A stretch of 60,535 bases of DNA from an uncultured Clostridia bacterium. Its GTDB lineage: Bacteria > Bacillota > Clostridia > Lachnospirales > Lachnospiraceae. Shown here piece after piece: positions 6,851 through 14,172 of the stretch. The stretch spans positions 1 through 60,535 of the forward strand of contig CANRWA010000020.1 in the NCBI GenBank assembly GCA_947643415.1, in the 5' to 3' direction. Below the pieces are notes generated by a model that had not been told where the DNA came from, made no database searches, and saw only the letters and a program-made list of their open reading frames with translations. The first letter of the stretch is position 1. Every line of letters begins with the position of its first letter. The position numbers and the translations under genes are program-made.

Positions 6851-8089
6851 ATGAATAAAAAATTATTTTCAAAAAATTTTATGATGGTTGTTATTGGACA
6901 GATTATCTCATTGTTTGGGAACGCGGCATTAAGGTTTGCGCTGCCGCTGTATTTATTAAATCTGACAGGTTCATCGGCGCTTTACGGAACCGTTACGGCG
7001 TGCGCTTTTCTTCCGGCCATCCTGCTGTCGCCGGTAGGCGGTATTGTGGCGGACAGGGTAAATAAGAGAAATGTTATGGTAGTATTGGATTTCTTTACAG
7101 CCGCAGTTATCCTGTTATTTTTGCTGTTTATGAATAGCGCAAACCTTATTATCCTTTTGACGGTTACGTTGATGCTCCTATATGGGATTGCAGGGGCATA
7201 TCAGCCGTCTGTGCAGGCGAGCATACCTGCGCTGGTAAACCAGGAACATTTCATGGCGGCAAATTCTGTTATCAACACGATAAGTTCTTTTGCCTCCTTC
7301 ATGGGACCGGTTCTTGGAGGGGTTTTGTATAGTGCATACGGGTTGAAAACGGTATTATGGGTATGCACGGTATGTTTTGTGGTATCTGCAGTTATGGAGA
7401 TTTTTATTAAAATACCATTTCATAAACGGGATTCAGACGGAAGCATATGGAGAGTGGTGAAAGCTGATTTTAAAGAAAGTATCCGGTTTATTTGGAAAGA
7501 TAAGCCTGTGATTGGAAAATCGCTTCTGGTAATCTGCAGAATCAATCTATTTTTGTCTGCAATGATTCTTGTAGCGCTGCCATACCTTATAACAGAGGTG
7601 TTAAATTTAGGGGCGGCAGAAGCAAACAGGCTTTATGGTTTTGCGAATGGTGCGTTGGCGGCAGGCGGATTGGCAGGGGGCATTTGCGCAGGCATTTTTG
7701 CAAACAAATTATCGATTCAGAAATCCGGCAATTTGATCATAGCCAGCGCTGTTTGCGTATTTCCTATGGGCGCTGCGCTGATCTTATGCTCATCCGGAAT
7801 GATAAACTATTTTGTGATTACGATATGCTGTTTTCTTATTATGGCATTTTCAACAATTTTTACCGTACAGATGATGTCTTTTATTCAGGCGGAAACTCCG
7901 CAAAGTTTCATTGGGAAGGTGATTGCCGTCATCCTTACCATTGCCATGTGTGCGCAGCCGTTAGGCAATGCACTCTATGGCATCCTGTTTGAAATCTGCA
8001 AAGGATTTGAATATGTGGTTGTCCTGTTTTCAGGTGTAGCGTCACTACTGACTGCTGTCAGCGCCAGAAATATTTACAAAGATTTTTAA
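6851..8089 (+). CDS. MFS efflux transporter
   Basis: A 412-residue integral membrane protein with about 12 hydrophobic segments and a major-facilitator pattern, including the cytoplasmic loop 2-3 signature GGIVADRVNKRNVMV. It resembles the MFS family that includes macrolide-efflux-like exporters (MFS_3 type) in Firmicutes. Its position behind a TetR gene and the operator-like CATACC-N6-CGGTAT just upstream suggest drug-inducible export. Substrate cannot be told from sequence. Bases 7455-7496 are duplicated in the scar at 27566-27607. Confidence 0.85.
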   Translation: MNKKLFSKNFMMVVIGQIISLFGNAALRFALPLYLLNLTGSSALYGTVTACAFLPAILLSPVGGIVADRVNKRNVMVVLDFFTAAVILLFLLFMNSANLIILLTVTLMLLYGIAGAYQPSVQASIPALVNQEHFMAANSVINTISSFASFMGPVLGGVLYSAYGLKTVLWVCTVCFVVSAVMEIFIKIPFHKRDSDGSIWRVVKADFKESIRFIWKDKPVIGKSLLVICRINLFLSAMILVALPYLITEVLNLGAAEANRLYGFANGALAAGGLAGGICAGIFANKLSIQKSGNLIIASAVCVFPMGAALILCSSGMINYFVITICCFLIMAFSTIFTVQMMSFIQAETPQSFIGKVIAVILTIAMCAQPLGNALYGILFEICKGFEYVVVLFSGVASLLTAVSARNIYKDF

Positions 8090-8168
8090 AATGGACTTTG
8101 AAACATTACATGTATCTGTCGCCGTTTTATGGTATACTAATTCTATAAATGATGAGGAGGGATTTCTT

Positions 8169-9119
8169 ATGAAGCTTGACCGAATGATTGGAATCCTGTC
8201 GATTCTGCTGCAGAAGGAGAAGGTGACTGCTCCTTATCTTGCAAAGAAGTTTGAGGTTTCCCGCCGTACGATTAACCGGGATATTGAAGCGCTTTGCATG
8301 GCAGGAATTCCGCTGGTGACAGAACCGGGAAAAAACGGCGGTGTTTCGATTATGGAAGGGTATAAAATAGACCGTACCTTACTCAGTACATCGGATATGC
8401 AGGCTATTTTAGCGGGGCTCCGCAGCCTGGACAGTGTGAGCGGAACCAACCGCTATGCACAGTTGATGGAGAAGCTGTCGGCAGGAGCTTCTAACTTGCT
8501 TGCAGGGGACATGCACATTTTCATCGATCTTTCTTCCTGGTACAGAGATTCGTTATCTCCCAAAATTGAATTGCTGCATGACGCAATCCTTTCAGGACAT
8601 AAAGTTTCCTTTGCTTATTTTGCGCCAAGGGGGGAGTCGCGGCGGATTGTCGAACCGTATCATTTGATTTTCCAGTGGTCGAGCTGGTATCTGTGGGGAT
8701 GGTGCGGATGCAGAGAAGATTTCCGGCTCTTTAAGCTAGTGCGGATGACAGAGCTGCAAGTAGGCGAAGCCTTTGAAAAGCGGGCAGTTCCGCTTCCGGA
8801 TCTTTCATCTGAACGGGTGTTTCCGCATCTGTATCAGGTGAAAGCGAAAATCCAGCCGGAATATAAATGGAGGCTCATCGAAGAATATGGTCCGGAAAGC
8901 TTTGCTGTTCAGCCGGATGGAACGCTGCTTTTTTCTTTTGGGTTTACGGATAAGGACACCGTTGTGAGATGGATTGCCTCTTTTGGGGATGGCGCGGAGC
9001 TTTTGGAGCCGGAAGAACTCCGAAAAGATGTAGCAGCATTCGCGGAAGGAATCAAGGGGAAATATGCGGGTAACAGTTCAGCCCAGGACTTTGCACTTGC
9101 TGCAAAGTACGTGAAATAG
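8169..9119 (+). CDS. WYL-domain transcriptional regulator with element-derived C-terminus
   Basis: Residues 1-60 are a winged HTH of the HTH_11/DeoR type (LAKKFEVSRRTINRDIEALC); residues 140-210 hold the WYL domain, with SSWYLWGWC as its signature; a C-terminal extension domain follows. The start at 8169 is set by GAGGAGGG 8 nt upstream; the longer open frame from 8091 lacks an SD. The last 16 residues and the stop codon are supplied by a 137-bp palindromic element inserted at 9069/9070. Before insertion the frame would have continued past 9215 for about 22 more codons. WYL proteins sense ligands, often nucleic acids or nucleotides; target unknown. Confidence 0.88.
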   Translation: MKLDRMIGILSILLQKEKVTAPYLAKKFEVSRRTINRDIEALCMAGIPLVTEPGKNGGVSIMEGYKIDRTLLSTSDMQAILAGLRSLDSVSGTNRYAQLMEKLSAGASNLLAGDMHIFIDLSSWYRDSLSPKIELLHDAILSGHKVSFAYFAPRGESRRIVEPYHLIFQWSSWYLWGWCGCREDFRLFKLVRMTELQVGEAFEKRAVPLPDLSSERVFPHLYQVKAKIQPEYKWRLIEEYGPESFAVQPDGTLLFSFGFTDKDTVVRWIASFGDGAELLEPEELRKDVAAFAEGIKGKYAGNSSAQDFALAAKYVK

Positions 9120-9206
9120 CATTGCGGTTGAGGGGCATCAAGCTACCACGAAGTGGTTTTGCATGGCTTGATGCCAGTAACAGGAAGCCGAAGGCTGAAC
9201 TGTTAC
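9070..9206. mobile_element. 137-bp MITE with 12-bp terminal inverted repeats and 8-bp target duplication
   Basis: Perfect ends GTAACAGTTCAG (9070-9081) and CTGAACTGTTAC (9195-9206) enclose three nested hairpins: CTTTGCA-cttgc-TGCAAAG; GGCATCAAGC with GCTTGATGCC around an inner CCAC-gaa-GTGG; and AGCC-gaa-GGCT. The octamer ATATGCGG flanks the element directly on both sides (9062-9069 and 9207-9214), as expected of a target-site duplication. It overlaps the last codons of the WYL gene. No coding capacity. A partial relative lies at 47983-48017. Confidence 0.85.
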
Positions 9207-9235
9207 ATATGCGGAAGTAAAAAATAGCCTGTTAC

Positions 9236-9264
9236 TTGACAATATGTCAAAATGGACATATTCT
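9236..9264 (+). promoter_or_regulatory. Promoter with overlapping palindromic operators before the DUF3990 remnant
   Basis: TTGACA (9236-9241), 17 bp, TATTCT (9259-9264). Two inverted repeats overlap it: TTGACA-ata-TGTCAA (9236-9250) and ATATGTC-N6-GACATAT (9242-9261). Their placement across the -35/-10 spacer fits a repressor site; the WYL regulator next door is the obvious candidate, but that is inference. Confidence 0.6.
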
Positions 9265-9287
9265 GAAAAGCAGAGGGGATGAATTTT

Positions 9288-9633
9288 ATGAATAAAAATA
9301 AGATTTACCACGGGAGTAATGTAATAGTAGAAAGACCTCGAATTATGATTCATGGACACTATAAAGATTTTGGATATGGTTTTTACTGTACAAAATTGGA
9401 AAAGCAGGCAAAACGGTGGGCATTAACGAAGCGGTGGGAATCTATTGTAAACAGCTATCTTTATATACAGGATGATAAATTTGAAGATGCGCAGTTTTGA
9501 GTACATGACGGAAGATTGGCTGCAGTTTGTTATTGATTGCAGAAGAGGCATAGAGCATCAATATGATATCGTGGAAGGCCCGATGGCCGATGACCAAATA
9601 TGGGAATTTGCTTTTTATATGCCATATGATTGA
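9288..9633 (+). pseudogene. DUF3990 protein, frameshifted
   Basis: From the ATG at 9288 (SD GAGGGG) the protein begins NKIYHGSNVIVERPRIMIHG and reads FGYGFYCTKLEKQAKRWA, typical of DUF3990. The frame ends at 9500. The continuation sits in another frame from about 9480: FEYMTEDWLQFVIDCRRGIE and then YDIVEGPMADDQIW, ending at 9631-9633. One frameshift near 9480 therefore breaks the gene. The YHGS and GFYCTK segments resemble ADP-ribosyltransferase folds, which suggests an ART-like toxin or effector, but that is inference from motifs. Confidence 0.7.
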
Positions 9634-9787
9634 GCGGATTGCAAGGAAATTACATCAGAAAAATCAATATGTGGTGAATACCATTGGGAAAGATGCAATG
9701 TATCATTTGATTAGTGTTGCGAACGTGCTTCATGCGGAAAATCCGTTGGATGTTGAAGATAAATGGGTAAAGTCTATCAAAGATTGA
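9600..9787 (+). pseudogene. DUF3791-like remnant fused to the DUF3990 tail
   Basis: The frame ending at 9787 reads FICHMIERIARKLHQKNQYV and later SVANVLHAENPLDVEDKW, matching the short helical DUF3791 family that usually sits beside DUF3990 genes. Its own start codon is missing; the sequence runs directly out of the DUF3990 remnant, so a deletion has probably joined them. An intact pair would encode a small helical partner plus an enzyme-like protein, reminiscent of a toxin-antitoxin arrangement. Confidence 0.55.
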
Positions 9788-9942
9788 TCCGGGATACGGC
9801 ATTGCAGGGTGAGGATTATGTAGAAGGGATTTTCAGGTTTTACAATCACGAAATATGCAATGTCATAGATAACTATAATTGTAGTGCATATTTCGAGCCG
9901 TCTTATGTAATTGCACGGGCGTATCAGATGGGGGGATTTTAG
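9763..9942 (+). CDS. 59-residue conserved-looking protein of the DUF3990/DUF3791 module
   Basis: ATG at 9763 overlaps the end of the DUF3791 remnant by 25 nt and runs to TAG at 9940-9942. The product has a compact composition with VEGIFRFYNHEICNVIDNYN and SAYFEPSYVIARAYQMGGF. It looks like a true protein rather than a random frame, with aromatic-rich, evenly distributed residues, and I recall similar tails next to DUF3990 genes, but I cannot name a family. It is a third component of the decayed module. Confidence 0.5.
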   Translation: MGKVYQRLIRDTALQGEDYVEGIFRFYNHEICNVIDNYNCSAYFEPSYVIARAYQMGGF

Positions 9943-9977
9943 TGAAGTAACGCCATGAATATATTTTTATGAAAAGG

Positions 9978-10008
9978 TGTCTGAGAATTTTGAACTCAGG
10001 CATTTTTT
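9978..10008 (+). terminator. Rho-independent terminator after the DUF3990 module
   Basis: TGTCTGAG (9978-9985) pairs with CTCAGGCA (9995-10002), with one G-U pair, and is followed by TTTTTT. Confidence 0.8.
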
Positions 10009-10204
10009 AGTGTTTCATATGAGAATACAAGGTGGAGTTAGAAATTCGCAAAAAGAGTTTTGTTGTCAGAAAACGCATTTAATAAATAGTACTTAATAGG
10101 ATTGATTTTACATATAAATATAATTTTTCTTGATAGATTTAGATAAACGAAGTATACTAAATAAATAAAGATAATGGGATGATTTCGGAGAGCGGGAGAG
10201 TAAA

Positions 10205-10441
10205 ATGGTGAAAATTTATTTGCTTCCGGCAGATGAAGGGAACTTTATCTGGCTTAGGTATGGAAAAGGTGAAAAATATGCCAATATTATTGTAGATGGC
10301 GGTACAAAAAGCAGTGGGAAAGAATATGCAGAAGTTATTGAAAATATTGCGGAGCGTGGCGAAAAAGTGGAAGCGCTTGTTTTGCCCCATATTGATTATG
10401 ATCTCAAACTTCGCACTTTAATAAGTGCCTATGCACCTTGA
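10205..10441 (+). pseudogene. MBL-fold hydrolase N-terminus, truncated by an IS-derived element
   Basis: The first 66 residues (MVKIYLLPADEGNFIWLRYG, then IIVDGGTK and EALVLPHIDYD) match the N-terminus of ComEC-like metallo-beta-lactamase-fold hydrolases up to the start of the HxHxDH zinc motif. At 10403 the reading frame enters an inverted repeat and stops 13 codons later. Relatives are several hundred residues long, so the protein is lost. The motif as written has P before the His (LPHIDYD), one further possible defect. Confidence 0.75.
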
Positions 10442-10724
10442 AAATTCAATAAAAACTGGCAATAAAATAGCATGAAACCGTCTGGTTTGGTATAATTGAC
10501 AGGCATTTCGAATGCTGCTTCAAATGTTCCGAACCATACTTAACAACAATACAAAGCTGTCCAACGATAAAATCGACGAACGGGTTAATACATTTATGAA
10601 TACATTACCTGCTTTGCTGAAAGCGCAGCTTCAAGCAGCATAACAGCAGACTTTTGACAACTGAATAACTGCCAGGTATTGAATTTTCAAGGTGCATAGG
10701 CAAAATCTATGTGCGAAGTTTGAG
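10403..10724. mobile_element. 322-bp IS-derived element with long imperfect terminal inverted repeats
   Basis: The left end (10403-10450) and right end (10678-10724) are imperfect inverted repeats of about 47 bp, both beginning CTCAAACTTCGCAC at the outer edge and both ending in CCTATGCACCTTGAAAATTC toward the inside; the left arm differs by a short internal stretch. Inside, a frame ending TAA encodes about 44 residues (RMLLQMFRTILNNN, then ERVNTFMNTLPALLKAQLQA) that look like the C-terminus of a transposase. It is a deletion derivative of an IS, with no visible target duplication. It truncates the MBL gene. Confidence 0.7.
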
Positions 10725-10870
10725 TTATTAATATGAATGACTATCTGGTTACCAATCAGTTGGCAGATATTATACTCATAGGATTCTTGTATATATGGTT
10801 TTAATTCCTCAAAGGTCTGTTCAGAGGGGTTCAATGCATATATCCATGCCATCCATGCGTAGACGGGATG
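10725..10870 (-). pseudogene. Unidentified gene remnant cut by the IS-derived element
   Basis: On the minus strand a frame reads WMAWIYALNPSEQTFEELKP and then YIQESYEYNICQLIGNQIVIHINN before running into the element end at 10724. The composition looks protein-like (helical, aromatic-rich), but I do not recognise the family and there is no clear start. It suggests that the element sits at a junction between two broken genes. Confidence 0.35.
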
Positions 10871-10900
10871 GGGGACTATCTACAGTTTACTCTTTATCTG

Positions 10901-13099
10901 CTAAATCAACGCATCATTCCGCAATGTTTCATTCAAGTCACACTGCAAAAGACGCTTTCCTCCAATATAATAAGCAAGCGCAACAAACGATACAATCGCA
11001 GCCGCAAATATCAAAATAGGCAGAATCGGGGCTTCTGACCAGAATACCATCGGCTCTAAATAGCTTGCTGTTACGGCAAATTGCACAAACAATACGGTAA
11101 GCGGTAATGTAATCAAAAGTGGTTTCCCTGCTATCACAAACGCTTCAATACAGAACATTTTCCTCATTTCCTGCGGTGTCAAGCCAATGGACATATATTG
11201 GGCAAATTCCCGTTTCCTTTGACGGAGAAACCCTAACGTATTTGAAAAGACATTCGCAATTCCAATCACAGCGAGCAATACACAAAAAGCTCCCAAAATC
11301 ATTACCATGCCTTGGATTAAACTGTCATTAGACAATCTTTCCTGTACTCGGTTTTCACTTTCAATTTCATACTGCTCCGATACAAGCCGCACGACTTCCT
11401 GTTCCAGAGCGTTTAAGTCCGTAAGATTTGCAGTTTGGTTTGAAAGAATACGGATATAACTGTCGGATTCAGCTTCACATACCTCTCCCAAAGTTTTATT
11501 CCACATGGTAAGCGGGATAAAATGTACAAGGGCATAATTATCATATTCTTCCCTCAACGTGGGGGATTTCTGTGTATAAGATAAAACAGGGATTTTTACG
11601 GTTTTGTCATTTTTATAAAGTATTGTATTCTGGTTATCCTCCCTTACAAATGGAACATATTCTTTATAGCGGAAATTGCTGTTTCTGCTATCCCAAATCT
11701 GATTTAATACGATTGCGCCATCAAGACTTGGCGTAATCCCAATCTGTGAACAGAAGTTTAAAAAGCTTGTGTCATCCAAAACAACAATCGGAGCAGATAC
11801 TTGAAACTGCCCATTTTCATTGGGTGTTCCCGCAACTGATTCAAGTCCGCCAAGTGATGACAGTTCATCGCTCTGTAATCCCTCTGGCAGAAACGTCAAA
11901 GCTTTGGCCTTTTGATATACCGTGGCATCTTGTATCCCCGTAATATCCCGCAATTCATCTGTTAAGCCAAAATCTGTTAATTCCGTGTCCTTTAAAGTTA
12001 TCATGATATCCCACACATCCTGATATCGTTCAAAATAAGTATATCTGGTACTGATATCTGCAAGGGTAGTAAAGCAGAGCATGATAGAAAAACCCAGAAA
12101 AGACAGCAATAATGACAATGTGGATATCCGTAAATGTTTCTTTTGAGCTTTTAATGCGTTTCCTGCAAGTTCCCCTTTCATGCCAAAAATGCAAGATAAA
12201 AACCGAGAATGTTTCTTTTTCTTTAACAATAAACCGCTTGTATTTCTGATTGCTTCCAGAGGCGTCATCCTGCTCAGTTTTCTTGCAGGAATCCACGCAG
12301 AAAAAATTACGGTTAAGAACGAAATGAGAACCGTAAGCGCAAATATGGACGGATGATACTGAAAAACAGCTTCGTGGCGTCCAGATACATCCGAAGCAAA
12401 AAAATTGACTGCTTTTATAATCCCATAGCTTATTAAAATCCCAGACATACTTCCAATTAGCATTGGCAGTATGCTTAAAACCATCGCTTCCTGCAACAGA
12501 CAGGTTCTAATTTGCCTTGGTGTAGCCCCAATACTCGAAAATATACCAAATTGATGGATTCTGGCATTCATGGATAATTCAAAAGAGCCTCGGATAATTA
12601 AGATTAACGACACTGCCATAATAATCAGTATCACCACATACAGTGTCAAAAGCATTGGCGGCGCCTCATCCTCTGGGTCGTGTATAAAATAGCGGGACAG
12701 GAGCAATGAGTTATATTGGATGGAATCTTCATTTAGCCCAAGCTGTGCTGAAATTAACGGCATATCGCGATAAATCGTTCTGGCATTCTTAAAATAAACA
12801 TCCGCCACTATTTTTCCTTTTTGGGATAATTCCTCGTTGACGACTGCTTTTTCTACATTCGCAAATTGACATACCATAGATAAATCATCGGAACCTAATG
12901 CTTCACAAACAATGCGCCCCTGCCAGTCGCCCTCCTCCAATATGATTTGTTCCACATCATATGCCCAAAAATTGTAAGCTATGCTGCATAACAGCGACAA
13001 AAACATGGTGGCAACAAGAGCAGCCGCCATAATTGATATACTGGATGCACGGTTATTTTTAATATAGCTTTTCGAGTAGTCTTTCCACATGCTGCTCAC
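10901..13099 (-). CDS. FtsX-type ABC transporter permease (module 1)
   Basis: 732 residues with two FtsX repeats. A first membrane segment lies near residues 20-45, followed by an extracytoplasmic part of about 100 residues; three segments lie around 150-275 with the FGIFSSIGATPRQIR loop; a fifth lies near 330-350, followed by a large external region; and the second FtsX repeat lies near 600-720 with FAQYMSIGLTPQEMR. Such permeases pair with MacB/LolD-type ATPases and act in peptide or lipid extrusion or in removing antimicrobials from the membrane. It overlaps the ATPase gene by 4 nt. The linked sensor kinase and regulator suggest induction by an antimicrobial; the substrate is unknown. Confidence 0.88.
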   Translation of the reverse strand: MSSMWKDYSKSYIKNNRASSISIMAAALVATMFLSLLCSIAYNFWAYDVEQIILEEGDWQGRIVCEALGSDDLSMVCQFANVEKAVVNEELSQKGKIVADVYFKNARTIYRDMPLISAQLGLNEDSIQYNSLLLSRYFIHDPEDEAPPMLLTLYVVILIIMAVSLILIIRGSFELSMNARIHQFGIFSSIGATPRQIRTCLLQEAMVLSILPMLIGSMSGILISYGIIKAVNFFASDVSGRHEAVFQYHPSIFALTVLISFLTVIFSAWIPARKLSRMTPLEAIRNTSGLLLKKKKHSRFLSCIFGMKGELAGNALKAQKKHLRISTLSLLLSFLGFSIMLCFTTLADISTRYTYFERYQDVWDIMITLKDTELTDFGLTDELRDITGIQDATVYQKAKALTFLPEGLQSDELSSLGGLESVAGTPNENGQFQVSAPIVVLDDTSFLNFCSQIGITPSLDGAIVLNQIWDSRNSNFRYKEYVPFVREDNQNTILYKNDKTVKIPVLSYTQKSPTLREEYDNYALVHFIPLTMWNKTLGEVCEAESDSYIRILSNQTANLTDLNALEQEVVRLVSEQYEIESENRVQERLSNDSLIQGMVMILGAFCVLLAVIGIANVFSNTLGFLRQRKREFAQYMSIGLTPQEMRKMFCIEAFVIAGKPLLITLPLTVLFVQFAVTASYLEPMVFWSEAPILPILIFAAAIVSFVALAYYIGGKRLLQCDLNETLRNDALI

Positions 13100-13818
13100 C
13101 TCCGTTTCTCCACAGGGATACCTCTATGCCTCTCGGCAGTATCAATGAAATGGTCGCTGACAATTTGCCCGTCTTCGATGGTCACAATTCGGTCGGTTTC
13201 CAATGCAATTTTTTCATCATGGGTAATAAGGAGTATTGTCTGTTTTAAATTTCGGTTTGACAGCTTTAAGAGGTCAATTATTTCCTTTGAATTTTTTTGG
13301 TCAAGGTTTCCTGTCGGTTCATCAGCAAAAAGGATGGCAGGGCGGTAAATCAAAGACCTTGCGATTGCAACCCGTTGCTGCTGTCCTCCAGATAGCTGGC
13401 TTGGCAGGCTTTCCAGTTTGTCCTCTATCCCCAATATCTTTACAATCATTTTAAAGTAATCCAAATCTGGCTTTCTTTTGTCAAGCAGCATAGGCATAAG
13501 GATATTTTTTTCTGCTGTAAGAGTGGGAATCAGATTGTAAAACTGGTAAACCAATCCAACCTTTCTCCTTCTGAAGATAGCGGCATCTGTAGCATTTAGT
13601 CCGCTAAGGTCAACACCGTCTATTGTTACAGTGCCTTTTGTCGGCTTGTCCACGCTGCCCAAAATATGCAGGAGCGTTGATTTTCCAGAGCCAGATGCCC
13701 CAATAATTGCGACAAATTCGCCTTTTTCAATAGATAGGCTGATTCCATTTAAAGCAGTAACTTGATTATCGCCTTTCCCAAATACTTTTTCGATACCATT
13801 ACATCTTAGTATTTCCAT
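13096..13818 (-). CDS. ABC transporter ATP-binding protein (module 1, MacB/LolD type)
   Basis: 240 residues with all ABC motifs: Walker A GASGSGKSTLL, the signature LSGGQQQRVAIARSL, Walker B ILFADEPTGNLD and the switch His in LLITHDEK. The spacing and the VYQFYNLIPTLTAEKN Q-loop region are typical of the FtsX-partner subfamily. It powers the 732-residue permease translated from the overlapping next gene. It is preceded by a 350-bp region with repeats and a candidate regulator-bound promoter (14099-14130). Confidence 0.93.
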   Translation of the reverse strand: MEILRCNGIEKVFGKGDNQVTALNGISLSIEKGEFVAIIGASGSGKSTLLHILGSVDKPTKGTVTIDGVDLSGLNATDAAIFRRRKVGLVYQFYNLIPTLTAEKNILMPMLLDKRKPDLDYFKMIVKILGIEDKLESLPSQLSGGQQQRVAIARSLIYRPAILFADEPTGNLDQKNSKEIIDLLKLSNRNLKQTILLITHDEKIALETDRIVTIEDGQIVSDHFIDTAERHRGIPVEKRR

Positions 13819-13849
13819 GTTGTCAAATCCTCCTGTTTGTTATTTCCTT

Positions 13850-13950
13850 ATTACTGGCGTGTTCCTCACGCCATAAAGGTATACCCTTGCGGTATTTCCT
13901 CATTGTTGGCGCGGCCCTTACGCCATAGAGGTATACCCTTGCGGTATTTT
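13850..13950. repeat. Two tandem copies (52-bp period) of a palindromic repeat
   Basis: Copy A (from about 13850) and copy B (from about 13903) share a core running ACGCCAT-A-AGGTATACC and CTTGCGGTATTT. Each has two stems: GGCGTG/CACGCC (weaker in copy B) and ATACC-cttgc-GGTAT. A third copy sits inside the histidine kinase gene at 14713-14765. They lie in the leader of the module 1 ABC operon. Confidence 0.75.
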
Positions 13951-13999
13951 CTATACCTTGATATAAATCTTTCTATTATTCCCGCGAGCAATGAGGAAA

Positions 14000-14064
14000 A
14001 TAGCCATGTTTACATGGTTATTTGACGAATGCCGCGAGGGTCAAAAACCCTGTTGCTTGCAACA
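14000..14064. repeat. Two further strong hairpins in the module 1 leader
   Basis: AATAGCCATGT-tt-ACATGGTTATT forms an 11-bp stem. About 20 nt on, TCAAAAACC and GGTTTTTGA enclose GTTGC-tt-GCAAC. Together with the tandem repeats at 13850-13950 they make a row of hairpins between the kinase and ATPase genes. The rest of 13819-14172 holds only the promoter listed separately. Confidence 0.65.
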
Positions 14065-14098
14065 TGGTTTTTGATTTGAGATTTCTCAAAGTATTTTT

Positions 14099-14130
14099 AT
14101 TATAACAAATGAAAGTGACATCTCAGTGAC
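14099..14130 (-). promoter_or_regulatory. Candidate response-regulator-dependent promoter of the module 1 ABC operon
   Basis: On the minus strand a TATAAT (14104 down to 14099) has no good -35, but two direct repeats GTCACT (plus-strand AGTGAC at 14114-14119 and 14125-14130) lie at an 11-bp period upstream, where OmpR/PhoB-family activators such as the module 1 regulator bind. Binding is inferred. Confidence 0.5.
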
Positions 14131-14172
14131 TACGCCCCAAACATACCATATTTTATGTGCTTCGCATTATTT

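Noticed and set aside
8091..8168. Longer start for the WYL regulator
   Set aside because: No SD, and it would overlap a plausible -10 (TATACT); the 8169 ATG has GAGGAGGG upstream.
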